From NCBI GenBank assembly GCA_003661385.1, contig QMWA01000081.1:1-7605 (forward strand): 7,605 nt of DNA. Reading direction: 5' to 3'. Both the position numbers and the translations under genes were made by a program. Position 1 is the stretch's first letter. Every line of letters begins with the position of its first letter. The notes beneath the pieces are model-generated. The model did no database searches. It had not been told where the DNA came from and saw only the letters and a program-made list of their open reading frames with translations. Source of the DNA: Thermoproteota archaeon (lineage in GTDB: Archaea; Korarchaeota; Korarchaeia; B14-G2). Positions 1-5,969 of this stretch are shown piece by piece.

Positions 1-615
1 AGGATAAAGGTCTTAGGCAGGCCTGTCTGCGTTGGGGTCTCGAGGAAGTCCTTCATAGGAGCTATCCTCGGGCTGGATAGGCCTGAAGATAGGCTGTATG
101 GGAGCATAGCTGCAGCTGCAGTCGCTGTGTACTGTGGAGCAGATGTTGTCAGGACACATGATGTCAGGGAGACACTCCATGCTGTTAGGGTAGCTGAGGC
201 TATAAGAGGAAGCTTGAAGGCTGTGAAGGCTGGCAGCGTAGAGTGCTATGTGCTGCCTCCTCTACTGGAGGGTGATGCACTAGAGCTCTTCACTAGGATC
301 GGGTGCCATCCAGTTGGGTCCACGATAATGAGTAGAAAAGCCAGGCACTACATCCTCCTTTTGAAGGGGGTTAGCTCTCCGGTGGCAAATGTCCTTAAGC
401 AGGAGATGCTTGCAGCGGGTGGAGAGGCAGCTATACCGGCAGTAGCTCTGGTTGGAGGGAGGCAGCTGCATGACGTAGTCGTTATGGGAACCAGGAGCCA
501 GCTTGAAAGGGTAGTTGAGAAGCTTAAGCTGAACGCCAAGTACGCTGAGACCCTGTCAGGTGACTTCACGCAGCTGGCTGAGGCGATTGAAAAAGCAGCT
601 GAGCTGAAGCGGTGA
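1..615 (+). CDS. folP: Dihydropteroate synthase-like protein with C-terminal accessory domain (5' end outside window)
   Basis: The frame is open from base 1 to a TGA at 613-615, giving 204 residues; the N-terminus lies upstream of the window. Residues 14-20 read SRKSFIG and residues 50-55 read VRTHDV, the two C-terminal signature loops of the dihydropteroate synthase TIM barrel (pterin/sulfate and product-binding loops). DHPS joins a hydroxymethyl-dihydropterin diphosphate to an aminobenzoate-type acceptor; in archaea making tetrahydromethanopterin the acceptor carries a ribose phosphate. After the barrel, residues about 84-200 form a second domain with ANVLKQEMLAAGGEAAI (129-145) and MGTRSQLERVVEKL (162-175). 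From memory, this resembles a domain that sits N-terminal to the barrel in many clostridial-type DHPS proteins, so its C-terminal position here is unusual. The stop overlaps the GTG of mptA by 3 bases. The DHPS call is firm; the exact acceptor is inferred. Confidence 0.9.
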   Translation, partial: RIKVLGRPVCVGVSRKSFIGAILGLDRPEDRLYGSIAAAAVAVYCGADVVRTHDVRETLHAVRVAEAIRGSLKAVKAGSVECYVLPPLLEGDALELFTRIGCHPVGSTIMSRKARHYILLLKGVSSPVANVLKQEMLAAGGEAAIPAVALVGGRQLHDVVVMGTRSQLERVVEKLKLNAKYAETLSGDFTQLAEAIEKAAELKR

Positions 616-1487
616 GTGCGTGTTTTAAAGCAGTGGTTCAGCAGCCTCCCATGAGCCAGGCTGAGAGCTTCGTTAAGGAGGCCAAGGACGTACACTCTGA
701 GAGGCCAGAGTACAGCTTTGAGGTTGCAGCAGGCTTCACAGGGCTCACAGCCCCGCTGAAGTGGGAGGAGACAATAGCTCACCTCGACGTGTACGTCAGG
801 CTTCCCAGGTGGAGGAGGGGAGCCGACCTATCCAGGCTTGTTGAGGCAGCATACGAGTGTATGAAGGCAGACAAACCCCCAAGTGAAATTGTGTTTAGGA
901 TAGCTGAGGAGGTGCTCCTAAGAGCAAGCTACGCTTCTGAAGCTGAGGTTAGGCTGAAGTTCACTGCGCTCAAGCAGGCTAGAGGCTATGAGCCATATGA
1001 GGTTATGCTCTCAGCATCACTTAAGAGGGGAGGGGAAGTCGAGATGGGGATTAGAGTCGAGGTAGAGGGGATGTCAGCTTGCCCATGTACGCGAGAGCTC
1101 CTCAGAGCCTACTTCAAACGCCAGAGAGGGCTTGCAACACACACTCAGAGGTGTACTGGATGCCTTGGAGTCAGAGTGCGAGGGAGAATGCTACCCAGCT
1201 ATAGGGTGCTAGCTGAGATAGTCGAGGAGAGCATGAGTTCCCCTACAAGAGCCCTACTGAAAAGAGAGGATGAAGCCCTTCTAGTCGCAAGCTCCCTGGA
1301 AAACGCCAAGCTGGCAGAAGACATAGCCAGAGAGATCCTGAGCAGGGTGTTAGCTCTGCTATCAGAGTACCCAGAGGACACGAAAGTGCAAGTTGAAGTC
1401 GAGTGCCTTGAAAGCGTCCACAAGCAGGACATAGTAGCCTTCAGGGAAGCTACCTTATCTGAGCTTAGAAGCGAGCTTGGAGTATAG
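612..1487 (+). CDS. mptA: GTP cyclohydrolase MptA (FolE2/MptA family)
   Basis: This 291-residue protein belongs to the type IB GTP cyclohydrolase family. In archaea MptA converts GTP to 7,8-dihydroneopterin 2',3'-cyclic phosphate, the first step to methanopterin-type cofactors. Family landmarks are ERPEYSFEVAAGFTGL near residues 30-45, EGMSACPCTRELL at 152-164 with the conserved cysteine expected to bind the catalytic metal, ATHTQR at 175-180, and ECLESVHKQDIVAFRE at 264-279, the acidic/histidine active-site segment. Two extra cysteines follow the THTQR motif (QRCTGC, 179-184). The GTG start at 612 overlaps the DHPS stop, which favours coupled translation. The ATG at 651 (residue 14) is a reasonable alternative because family similarity only begins after it; neither start has a clear ribosome binding site. 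The 3' end overlaps the convergent cofE gene by 33 bp. Adjacent DHPS supports a pterin operon. Confidence 0.93.
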   Translation: MSACFKAVVQQPPMSQAESFVKEAKDVHSERPEYSFEVAAGFTGLTAPLKWEETIAHLDVYVRLPRWRRGADLSRLVEAAYECMKADKPPSEIVFRIAEEVLLRASYASEAEVRLKFTALKQARGYEPYEVMLSASLKRGGEVEMGIRVEVEGMSACPCTRELLRAYFKRQRGLATHTQRCTGCLGVRVRGRMLPSYRVLAEIVEESMSSPTRALLKREDEALLVASSLENAKLAEDIAREILSRVLALLSEYPEDTKVQVEVECLESVHKQDIVAFREATLSELRSELGV

Positions 1488-2228
1488 CGGCTTAAAGTAA
1501 GCACATTCCTCAGGAGAGATCTTGAGGAGCTCAGGATCGAAGTCACCCAGCTCAACTGGGGGATCCTTGATTAAGACGAATGGTGTTAGCTCAGCTGCCT
1601 CACCCATGTATAGGTGAGCTGCTGAAGCAAGCTCATCAGCTACATTCATCATGGTCACATATATCCTGTTCCCAAACAGGTCTCTGCCACCCCTAAAGTC
1701 TCTAACCCCCTTAAACCCTGAGATTCCTAGGGCGAAGCCGGTAGTCCCCCTTCTCAGGGGAGCTAGCCTGCTATCTACCACTATTACACCTACTCTCCTG
1801 CTAGTTCTCCTCAGAATCTCCAACCTAATCTCCTCAGCCTCCCTATTTGGGTCCTCAGGCCAGAGGGCAGCATGCCCTCCAGGAGCATTCTTGTGGTCTA
1901 TGCCAGCGTTAGCGACGAGAACGCCGTCTTTGATAGTCAGTATGGTCCTGTAGGCCGTCCCAATCACGAGATCACTGTGCTCCAAGACAAGCTCAGCGAA
2001 CCCCGGCTCCAGCTCTGCTTCACGAGCCAGCTTAACAGCCTCCTCTGAGGGCTTAATGGATGAGTAGTCTACTATCCTCCCCTTAACGTGAGCAATCACC
2101 TTGTCTGCTACAGCTACAATATCACCGTCATCAAGAGACTCACCAGCAGCCTCTATGCTATCCAGCAGTAAGCCGACAAGGTCATCTCCACACTTAATCA
2201 CGCGCGACTTAAGCGGGATAACCCTCAA
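1455..2228 (-). CDS. cofE: Coenzyme F420-0:L-glutamate ligase CofE
   Basis: This 257-residue protein has the full length and motifs of CofE, which adds glutamate to F420-0 in a GTP-dependent reaction to give F420-1 and longer forms. Visible signatures are ADKVIAHVKGRIVD (41-54, usually SKVVS..EGR), NAGIDHKNAPGG (107-118), WPEDPN (123-128), VDSR (151-154), RRGTTGFALGISG (159-171) and the late AD-LASAAHLYMGE segment (197-210). The conserved acidic residues of the NAGID and VDS loops are the expected metal and nucleotide ligands. There is no fused nitroreductase domain, unlike mycobacterial FbiB. The start is TTG at 2226-2228, sharing the bases TTGA with the stop of the upstream membrane protein gene. 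AGGTGG four bases before it, and the family-like N-terminus MRVIPLKSRVI, support this start. The gene is last in its operon and converges on mptA with overlapping 3' ends. Confidence 0.96.
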   Translation of the reverse strand: MRVIPLKSRVIKCGDDLVGLLLDSIEAAGESLDDGDIVAVADKVIAHVKGRIVDYSSIKPSEEAVKLAREAELEPGFAELVLEHSDLVIGTAYRTILTIKDGVLVANAGIDHKNAPGGHAALWPEDPNREAEEIRLEILRRTSRRVGVIVVDSRLAPLRRGTTGFALGISGFKGVRDFRGGRDLFGNRIYVTMMNVADELASAAHLYMGEAAELTPFVLIKDPPVELGDFDPELLKISPEECAYFKPLYSKLASKLR

Positions 2229-2725
2229 TACACCACCTTCCCTGAAAGCCTCTGGAGAGCCTCCTTTAAGCCAGGCTTAGCTAACAGTGCTTCTATCAAA
2301 ACACCTGAAACCATATCCTCAAGCATAGCCTTAGCAGCTATCACAGAAACCACACTGAAGGGGAGCCCACTTATGAAGTGTGTTGTGAAGAGCATGTAAG
2401 GAAGCTCAGCCAGAAAACCTATTATACAGGCTAAGGCAGGCATGACTCGCCTAGCTGCCAGCCCCGCTGAAAAACAGAGTATAGCCACTCCAAGTGGGAT
2501 GAATGCAGCTGCAAAGGTACCTATCATATAGGATGTAGCCAGTGAGCTGAGGAAACCTGTGACAGCCCCCTCAAAAGGCCCTAACACAACTGACAGGAGC
2601 AGCGCTGGTAGCTGGGAGAAGTGCACCCTGACACCAGGCATCAGGGGAACTGAGACTAAAGCCAGGACATTACCCAAAGCAGCCATTATAGCTATGATGC
2701 TAGCTCGCCTAGCACTCAAGCACAA
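2225..2725 (-). CDS. ECF transporter S-component-like integral membrane protein
   Basis: This 166-residue, highly hydrophobic protein has about five to six predicted membrane segments (roughly residues 8-30, 38-50, 52-68, 72-92, 94-116 and 120-148). The segment VRVHFSQLPALLLSVVLGPFEG (32-53, interrupted here by no charged residues except the ends) is typical of ECF S-components, the small substrate-binding subunits of energy-coupling factor vitamin importers. The size also fits. No ATPase or T subunit is adjacent, so any partner module would be encoded elsewhere. The substrate cannot be read from sequence. Its overlap (TTGA) with cofE and position inside the F420 block suggest a substrate linked to deazaflavin, flavin or pterin metabolism; this is inference. 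The likely start is TTG at 2723-2725, because an in-frame TAA lies 36 bases upstream and a TATA-like box is suitably placed. ATG at residue 14 is an alternative. Confidence 0.75.
   Translation of the reverse strand: MCLSARRASIIAIMAALGNVLALVSVPLMPGVRVHFSQLPALLLSVVLGPFEGAVTGFLSSLATSYMIGTFAAAFIPLGVAILCFSAGLAARRVMPALACIIGFLAELPYMLFTTHFISGLPFSVVSVIAAKAMLEDMVSGVLIEALLAKPGLKEALQRLSGKVVY
2233..2238 (-). promoter_or_regulatory. Ribosome binding site before cofE
   Basis: The minus strand reads AGGTGG four bases before the TTG start of cofE and lies inside the last codons of the membrane protein gene. The nitroreductase start has the same AGGTGGTGTA context (4988-4997). Confidence 0.55.
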
Positions 2726-2750
2726 CCCCAGAAGCCGCTTGAAGACGACA

Positions 2751-2760
2751 CTTAAATCTT
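2751..2760 (-). promoter_or_regulatory. Possible internal TATA-box promoter for the ECF-S/cofE pair
   Basis: The minus strand reads AAGATTTAAG in the 58-bp gap after cofC. Its centre is about 30 bases upstream of the TTG start of the membrane protein, the spacing expected for a leaderless or near-leaderless archaeal transcript. The box is not a perfect consensus, and readthrough from cofC is also possible. Confidence 0.4.
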
Positions 2761-2783
2761 ACACCAGCAGCTACATTCGCTAT

Positions 2784-3440
2784 TCACGTGCTCACAAGCT
2801 TAGATAGCACCCTGCTCTCAGCCCCTATCTCCTCCAGGTACCTCCTAGCTTCACTCTGAACCCCCGACCTAACCACATATAAGATGTCCTGAGGGAGATC
2901 TAAGTCCAAGAGGAAGCCAACCGAGTAGTAGGCTCTGAAGTCTAGACCTAAGCTTGCTGCAAGCATCACATTCCTCGCGAAGCTAAGCTCCCCATAGAGA
3001 GGCGTAAAGCCACTTCCATACCTGATGAGAACTCCAGTAGTTCCTAGATTCTTTGATGGAGCCAAAACCAAGTCTCCTCCATAGCCTGCCACCTCTAGAA
3101 CCTCCTTAGGCGAGAGCAGGGGGAGGTCAGAGTGAACCACCAGCACTCGGCTAAACTCCCTCTCAAAGCACATGCTGATAGCCTTCTGGACAGAAGCACT
3201 TAGCCCATAACCCTCGTCATCTATCACCTTACACCCATAGCCTGCAGCCAGCTTCTTGACATATCTGTCCCTAGATACCACATAGACCCCACTTACCTCA
3301 CTACACTCCGTCAAAGCATGCAGTACATCAGCTAGCATGAGGAGAGCTAGCTTAGCCCTCTCATCAGCAGACAGCACAGCACTTAGCCTACGCTTCGCTG
3401 AACGCACCTCCTTGACCGGAACTACAGCACATAAGCTCAT
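2784..3440 (-). CDS. cofC: 2-phospho-L-lactate (or phosphoenolpyruvate) guanylyltransferase CofC
   Basis: This 218-residue nucleotidyltransferase activates 2-phospho-L-lactate or phosphoenolpyruvate with GTP, making the donor used by CofD. The glycosyltransferase-A-like fold is marked by VPVKEVRSAKRRLS (7-20, GTP-binding N-terminal loop), GYGLSASVQKA (77-87, usually GLN.A), HSDLPLLS (103-110, metal-binding aspartate), APSKNLGTTGVL (127-138), GELSF (150-154) and LDLDLPQDI (178-186), the acidic metal site. The usual methanogen GGTN motif is replaced by LGTTG. The ATG at 3438-3440 overlaps the cofD stop as ATGA. It lies behind GGGGAGG and a perfect GGAGGTGATC anti-Shine-Dalgarno complement that double as cofD codons. 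Together with cofD and cofE this leaves little doubt about the pathway; only the preferred three-carbon substrate is open. Confidence 0.94.
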   Translation of the reverse strand: MSLCAVVPVKEVRSAKRRLSAVLSADERAKLALLMLADVLHALTECSEVSGVYVVSRDRYVKKLAAGYGCKVIDDEGYGLSASVQKAISMCFEREFSRVLVVHSDLPLLSPKEVLEVAGYGGDLVLAPSKNLGTTGVLIRYGSGFTPLYGELSFARNVMLAASLGLDFRAYYSVGFLLDLDLPQDILYVVRSGVQSEARRYLEEIGAESRVLSKLVST

Positions 3441-4390
3441 CTGCCTCCCCTGATCACCTCCATCACAGCCTTAGCAAGCCTCACCTTATCTGACATAGTC
3501 TTCATCACAGTATCCTCTGCTAGAACCTTCACACCAAGCTCACACTCTATCCTAGCTGCCATATGAGAGTCCACTTTATCTAAGATGAAGTAATCTAGGA
3601 AATCCCTATACAGGCTTGCTACCCCATATGCTGTGGGCTCATAGCCTAGCGAGCGCATCATCCTGTCAGCAGGCCCCTTTATAGTCTTTCCACCGACTAT
3701 AGGGCTTATAGCGACTTTAACAGCCCTAGACCTCCTAATAGCATCCCTAACACCCTTAACTGACAGTATGGGAGCTATGCTGACAATAGGGTTGCTAGGG
3801 CACACTATAATCCCAGATGCCTCCTGAATCGACTCCAAAACCCCTGGAGCAGGCTTAGCAGTCTCTATCCCCTCAAATACAACCCCCTTAACCTCTGGCT
3901 CAGTCCTATACTTGACAAAATACTCCTGGAACTCCAGCATCCCGACATCAGTCACAAGCTTTGTACGCACCCTATCATCTGACATTGGAAGTATCCTAGC
4001 TGAGACTCCAAGCCTCCTCCTAATGAAGTCTATAGCATACGAGAGGCTAAACCCCCTCCTAAGAAGCCAAGTCCTCAAGACATGCGTAGCCAAATCCATG
4101 TCCCCAAGCTTAAACCAAGGCTTAAAGCCATATCTCTCCAACATCCTCATGAAGTTGAAGGTATCGCCTGCAAACCCCCACCCCTTTACCTCATCCACTA
4201 CACCAGCCAGCGTATAGACCACTATATCGGGGTCAGGAGATATGTAGAGCCCATACAGCTCCACATCATCTCCAGTGTTAACTATAACAGTCAGGCTACT
4301 TGGGTCAATAACCCTAACAAGCCCCTGCAGAAACCTAGCTGCACCCACACCCCCAGCTAACGCAACAACCCCATCAGCACCACGTGTCAA
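3437..4390 (-). CDS. cofD: 2-phospho-L-lactate transferase CofD (FO to F420-0)
   Basis: CofD moves the phospholactate (or phosphoenolpyruvate-derived) group from its GDP-linked donor to the deazaflavin FO, giving F420-0 or dehydro-F420-0. With the start chosen here it has 317 residues, close to the family's usual length. Motifs are ALAGGVGAARFLQGL (10-24), VNTGDD (37-42), LPMSDDRVRT (134-143), CPSNPIVSIAPIL (197-209) and SPIVGGKTIKGPADRMM (229-245). The frame extends upstream to 4453, but that would overlap the nitroreductase by 80 bp and add a non-family arginine/leucine-rich leader. TTG at 4388-4390 sits 7 bases after GGGAGGTG and puts the GG-G motif at the normal distance from the N-terminus. 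It therefore overlaps the upstream gene by 17 bp. The 3' end overlaps cofC by four bases. Confidence 0.95.
   Translation of the reverse strand: MTRGADGVVALAGGVGAARFLQGLVRVIDPSSLTVIVNTGDDVELYGLYISPDPDIVVYTLAGVVDEVKGWGFAGDTFNFMRMLERYGFKPWFKLGDMDLATHVLRTWLLRRGFSLSYAIDFIRRRLGVSARILPMSDDRVRTKLVTDVGMLEFQEYFVKYRTEPEVKGVVFEGIETAKPAPGVLESIQEASGIIVCPSNPIVSIAPILSVKGVRDAIRRSRAVKVAISPIVGGKTIKGPADRMMRSLGYEPTAYGVASLYRDFLDYFILDKVDSHMAARIECELGVKVLAEDTVMKTMSDKVRLAKAVMEVIRGGR
3444..3461 (-). promoter_or_regulatory. Double Shine-Dalgarno element before cofC
   Basis: The minus strand carries GGAGGTGATC (3452-3461), an exact complement of the usual archaeal 16S 3' tail. GGGGAGG (3444-3450) follows, ending three bases before the cofC ATG. 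Both lie in the cofD C-terminal codons, so ribosomes ending cofD can restart on cofC. Confidence 0.7.
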
Positions 4391-4988
4391 ACCTAAGCAC
4401 CTCCCTAAGAGGCTTCCTAGGAGGCTTCTCAGGCTTCTCAGCAGGAACACCAAGCGTAATCAAAGCCTGAGGCTCGAAGTCATCTGGAAGCCTCAGCACA
4501 CACCTCACCTCCTCAGGAGCAAACAATGGAGCACACATCCAGCATGCACCAAGCCCCTCAGCCTCAGCAGCTATAAGCAAGTTCTCAATAGCAGCAGCAA
4601 CACTCTGAACAGCCATCAGAAACTCAGCCCTACTCCTCCTCTCATCAGGATAACGGTCCATATCCCTCATGGTCAGCGCCACCACTATGACAACAGGAGC
4701 CCCAGTAATCCTCTTAACAGACTCCTCAACCATAGCTCTAGCCCTATCAGCTGGAACCCCATCCCCAACAAGATCCCTAAGCCAACGCTCACCCATCAGC
4801 CTAGCAAGCCTCTCCTTAACCCCCCTACTAAAAACAGCAACAAACCTCCAAGGCTGAGCATTATGAGCAGAAGGCGCCCAAGTAGCAGCCTCAACCAGCC
4901 GCTCAACCACATCCCGCCCCACCTCCCCACCAGCATACCACCTAACAGAAGCACGCCTCCTCAACACAGAATACACCAGCCCCCTCAT
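4374..4988 (-). CDS. FMN-dependent nitroreductase, FbiB C-terminal-domain type (putative dehydro-F420 reductase)
   Basis: The 204-residue protein is a nitroreductase-family flavoprotein. RRRASVRWYA (10-19) and APSAHNAQPWRF (38-49) are the FMN phosphate and ring-binding segments, and GLGACWMCAPLF (145-156) is the late FMN loop. The stretch GERWLRDLVGDGVPADR (66-82), plus the RYPDE and DFEP.A...LG positions, recalls the C-terminal domain of mycobacterial FbiB. That domain reduces dehydro-F420-0 to F420-0 when phosphoenolpyruvate is the three-carbon donor. Here the domain stands alone and overlaps cofD by 17 bp, first in the F420 operon. The start is ATG 4986-4988, preceded by AGGTGG; the frame runs further to 5111, but that part is a tryptophan/cysteine-rich product of skewed composition. 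Family and cofactor are firm; the specific reaction is inferred from resemblance and context. A general NAD(P)H nitroreductase is the alternative. Confidence 0.88.
   Translation of the reverse strand: MRGLVYSVLRRRASVRWYAGGEVGRDVVERLVEAATWAPSAHNAQPWRFVAVFSRGVKERLARLMGERWLRDLVGDGVPADRARAMVEESVKRITGAPVVIVVALTMRDMDRYPDERRSRAEFLMAVQSVAAAIENLLIAAEAEGLGACWMCAPLFAPEEVRCVLRLPDDFEPQALITLGVPAEKPEKPPRKPLREVLRFDTWC
4398..4405 (-). promoter_or_regulatory. Ribosome binding site fixing the cofD TTG start
   Basis: On the minus strand this reads GGGAGGTG, seven bases before TTG at 4388-4390. It lies inside the nitroreductase 3' end and is the main reason for preferring the TTG over the far-upstream start. Confidence 0.75.
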
Positions 4989-5306
4989 ACACCACCTACA
5001 CACAGCCCAGGTAATAAACCCTGAGAAACACCAGCAACACCCACGAAAACCCCAAGCCACAAGCAGAGAACCCACCACAGCCTCCAACCCAACCACACCA
5101 AGACAAGACACAGAACAGCCCCTACAACCACCTCAAACCACAGCCTCCAACAAGCACCCACCAACAGCCAACACCCACAACAAGCATCTCCCATCCTCCA
5201 CCAACAACCCAACTCATCCCCCATCCACTAATCCCCTAGACCACCACATAGAGGAATCTGAGAAACCCCAGACTCACCTAGAGGACCCCAAGAAGCTAGA
5301 AGCCTC
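4989..5306. other. Intergenic stretch with extreme strand composition bias
   Basis: No supportable gene lies in this 318-bp gap. The top strand is almost only A and C: bases 5101-5220 hold 8 G and 9 T out of 120. The minus strand is therefore G/T-rich, which creates long open frames full of Trp, Cys, Gly, Val and Leu codons that look like membrane proteins but are composition artefacts. Near 5185-5207 the minus strand has close-set G runs (GGTGGAGGATGGG). A 14-base near repeat, ctgagaaacaccag and ctgagaaaccccag, occurs at 5021-5034 and 5258-5271. Confidence 0.6.
5012..5019 (-). promoter_or_regulatory. Possible TATA-box promoter for the F420 operon
   Basis: The minus strand reads GTTTATTA, centred about 27 bases before the ATG of the nitroreductase. 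This would place transcription start almost at the start codon. It is one of the few AT-rich spots in an otherwise G/T-rich minus strand. It is a weak match and is supported mainly by position. Confidence 0.4.
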
Positions 5307-5969
5307 CTAAAGAAGATGCTCAGAGCCTCTAGCAGACACAGCTAAGACCTCCCTGACATCGAGGACAGCTGGCAGAGGCCTCCTGCTTAAGGCAAGCTCC
5401 TCCAGCCTCTTCTCCTCCTTTATCAGCTGCCCTAGCTTGCCCTCCCACCTCCCATACCCTGCTCTCCAGGCCTCAAGGGCCTCACCTGGATCTCTAAGCC
5501 AGATCCTCAAGGCTTCCAGCGCAACCCTACACCTCAGCCTGTAGCCATACGCTATGAAAACAGGCTCCCAACCAAACCTCCCCAGGAGTTCCTCCAGGTA
5601 CTTTAGGAGCTCCCTAGCATCCTCCTCTCCAGCCTCAAGCTCACCCCTAACAACCCTGCCAGCAGCCTCCAGAGCTGGGTCAGCTCTCCTCATGTAGGCT
5701 ATGAGCCTGCGCAGCTCCTCCTCGCTGTCCTCCAAGACCCCCTCTACAACAGCACAGATGACCTTAGGCTCCTCTGCTATCTTCGGCAGCTCAAGCTCCA
5801 GCCAGCCTCCACCCAAAGCACACACCTCACATGCAGCTTCAAACAGCAGATGCCCAAGACCAGCAGCCCAACCTAGATATAAGCGTTGGATTCCCTCCTG
5901 CTTCAGCTCCTCTAGATCTGCTAGCGCTCCCTCGACTACATCCCTGTCTGCTAGCTTACAGCCATGCAC
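5307..5969 (-). CDS. Hypothetical protein, predicted mostly alpha-helical
   Basis: I do not recognise this 220-residue protein. It is rich in Glu, Leu, Ala and Arg and reads as a soluble, mainly helical protein, with likely helices around residues 10-25, 80-95, 112-130 and 150-195. A cysteine/glycine patch (CEVCALGGG) lies near residues 47-55. There is no signal peptide or membrane segment. The only in-frame start after an upstream stop is GTG at 5967-5969, which has no properly spaced ribosome binding site. A different reading frame from upstream ends 14 bases inside this gene. That pattern fits either reinitiation after a small partner gene or a frameshift that has cut off the true N-terminus. 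Codon choice resembles the neighbouring minus-strand genes, which supports it being coding. Confidence 0.6.
   Translation of the reverse strand: MHGCKLADRDVVEGALADLEELKQEGIQRLYLGWAAGLGHLLFEAACEVCALGGGWLELELPKIAEEPKVICAVVEGVLEDSEEELRRLIAYMRRADPALEAAGRVVRGELEAGEEDARELLKYLEELLGRFGWEPVFIAYGYRLRCRVALEALRIWLRDPGEALEAWRAGYGRWEGKLGQLIKEEKRLEELALSRRPLPAVLDVREVLAVSARGSEHLL

Noticed and set aside
4275-5024. Long plus-strand frame antisense to cofD and the nitroreductase
   Set aside because: Rich in Pro, Ser, Thr, Asn and His, as expected from the A/C-rich complement of real genes; no motifs.
4989-5111. Extended N-terminus of the nitroreductase reaching position 5111
   Set aside because: The added 41 residues are Trp/Cys/Gly-rich composition artefacts, whereas ATG 4988 has a ribosome binding site and gives the normal family length.
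4985-5224. Minus-strand 79-codon frame that looks like a tryptophan- and cysteine-rich membrane protein
   Set aside because: Its residues are just what G/T-rich sequence encodes, there is no ribosome binding site or family resemblance, and it overlaps the likely promoter of the F420 operon.
5021-5271. Near-identical 14-base words ctgagaaacaccag and ctgagaaaccccag as a possible direct repeat bounding a mobile element
   Set aside because: Short, imperfect, and in low-complexity A/C-rich sequence with no transposase between them.
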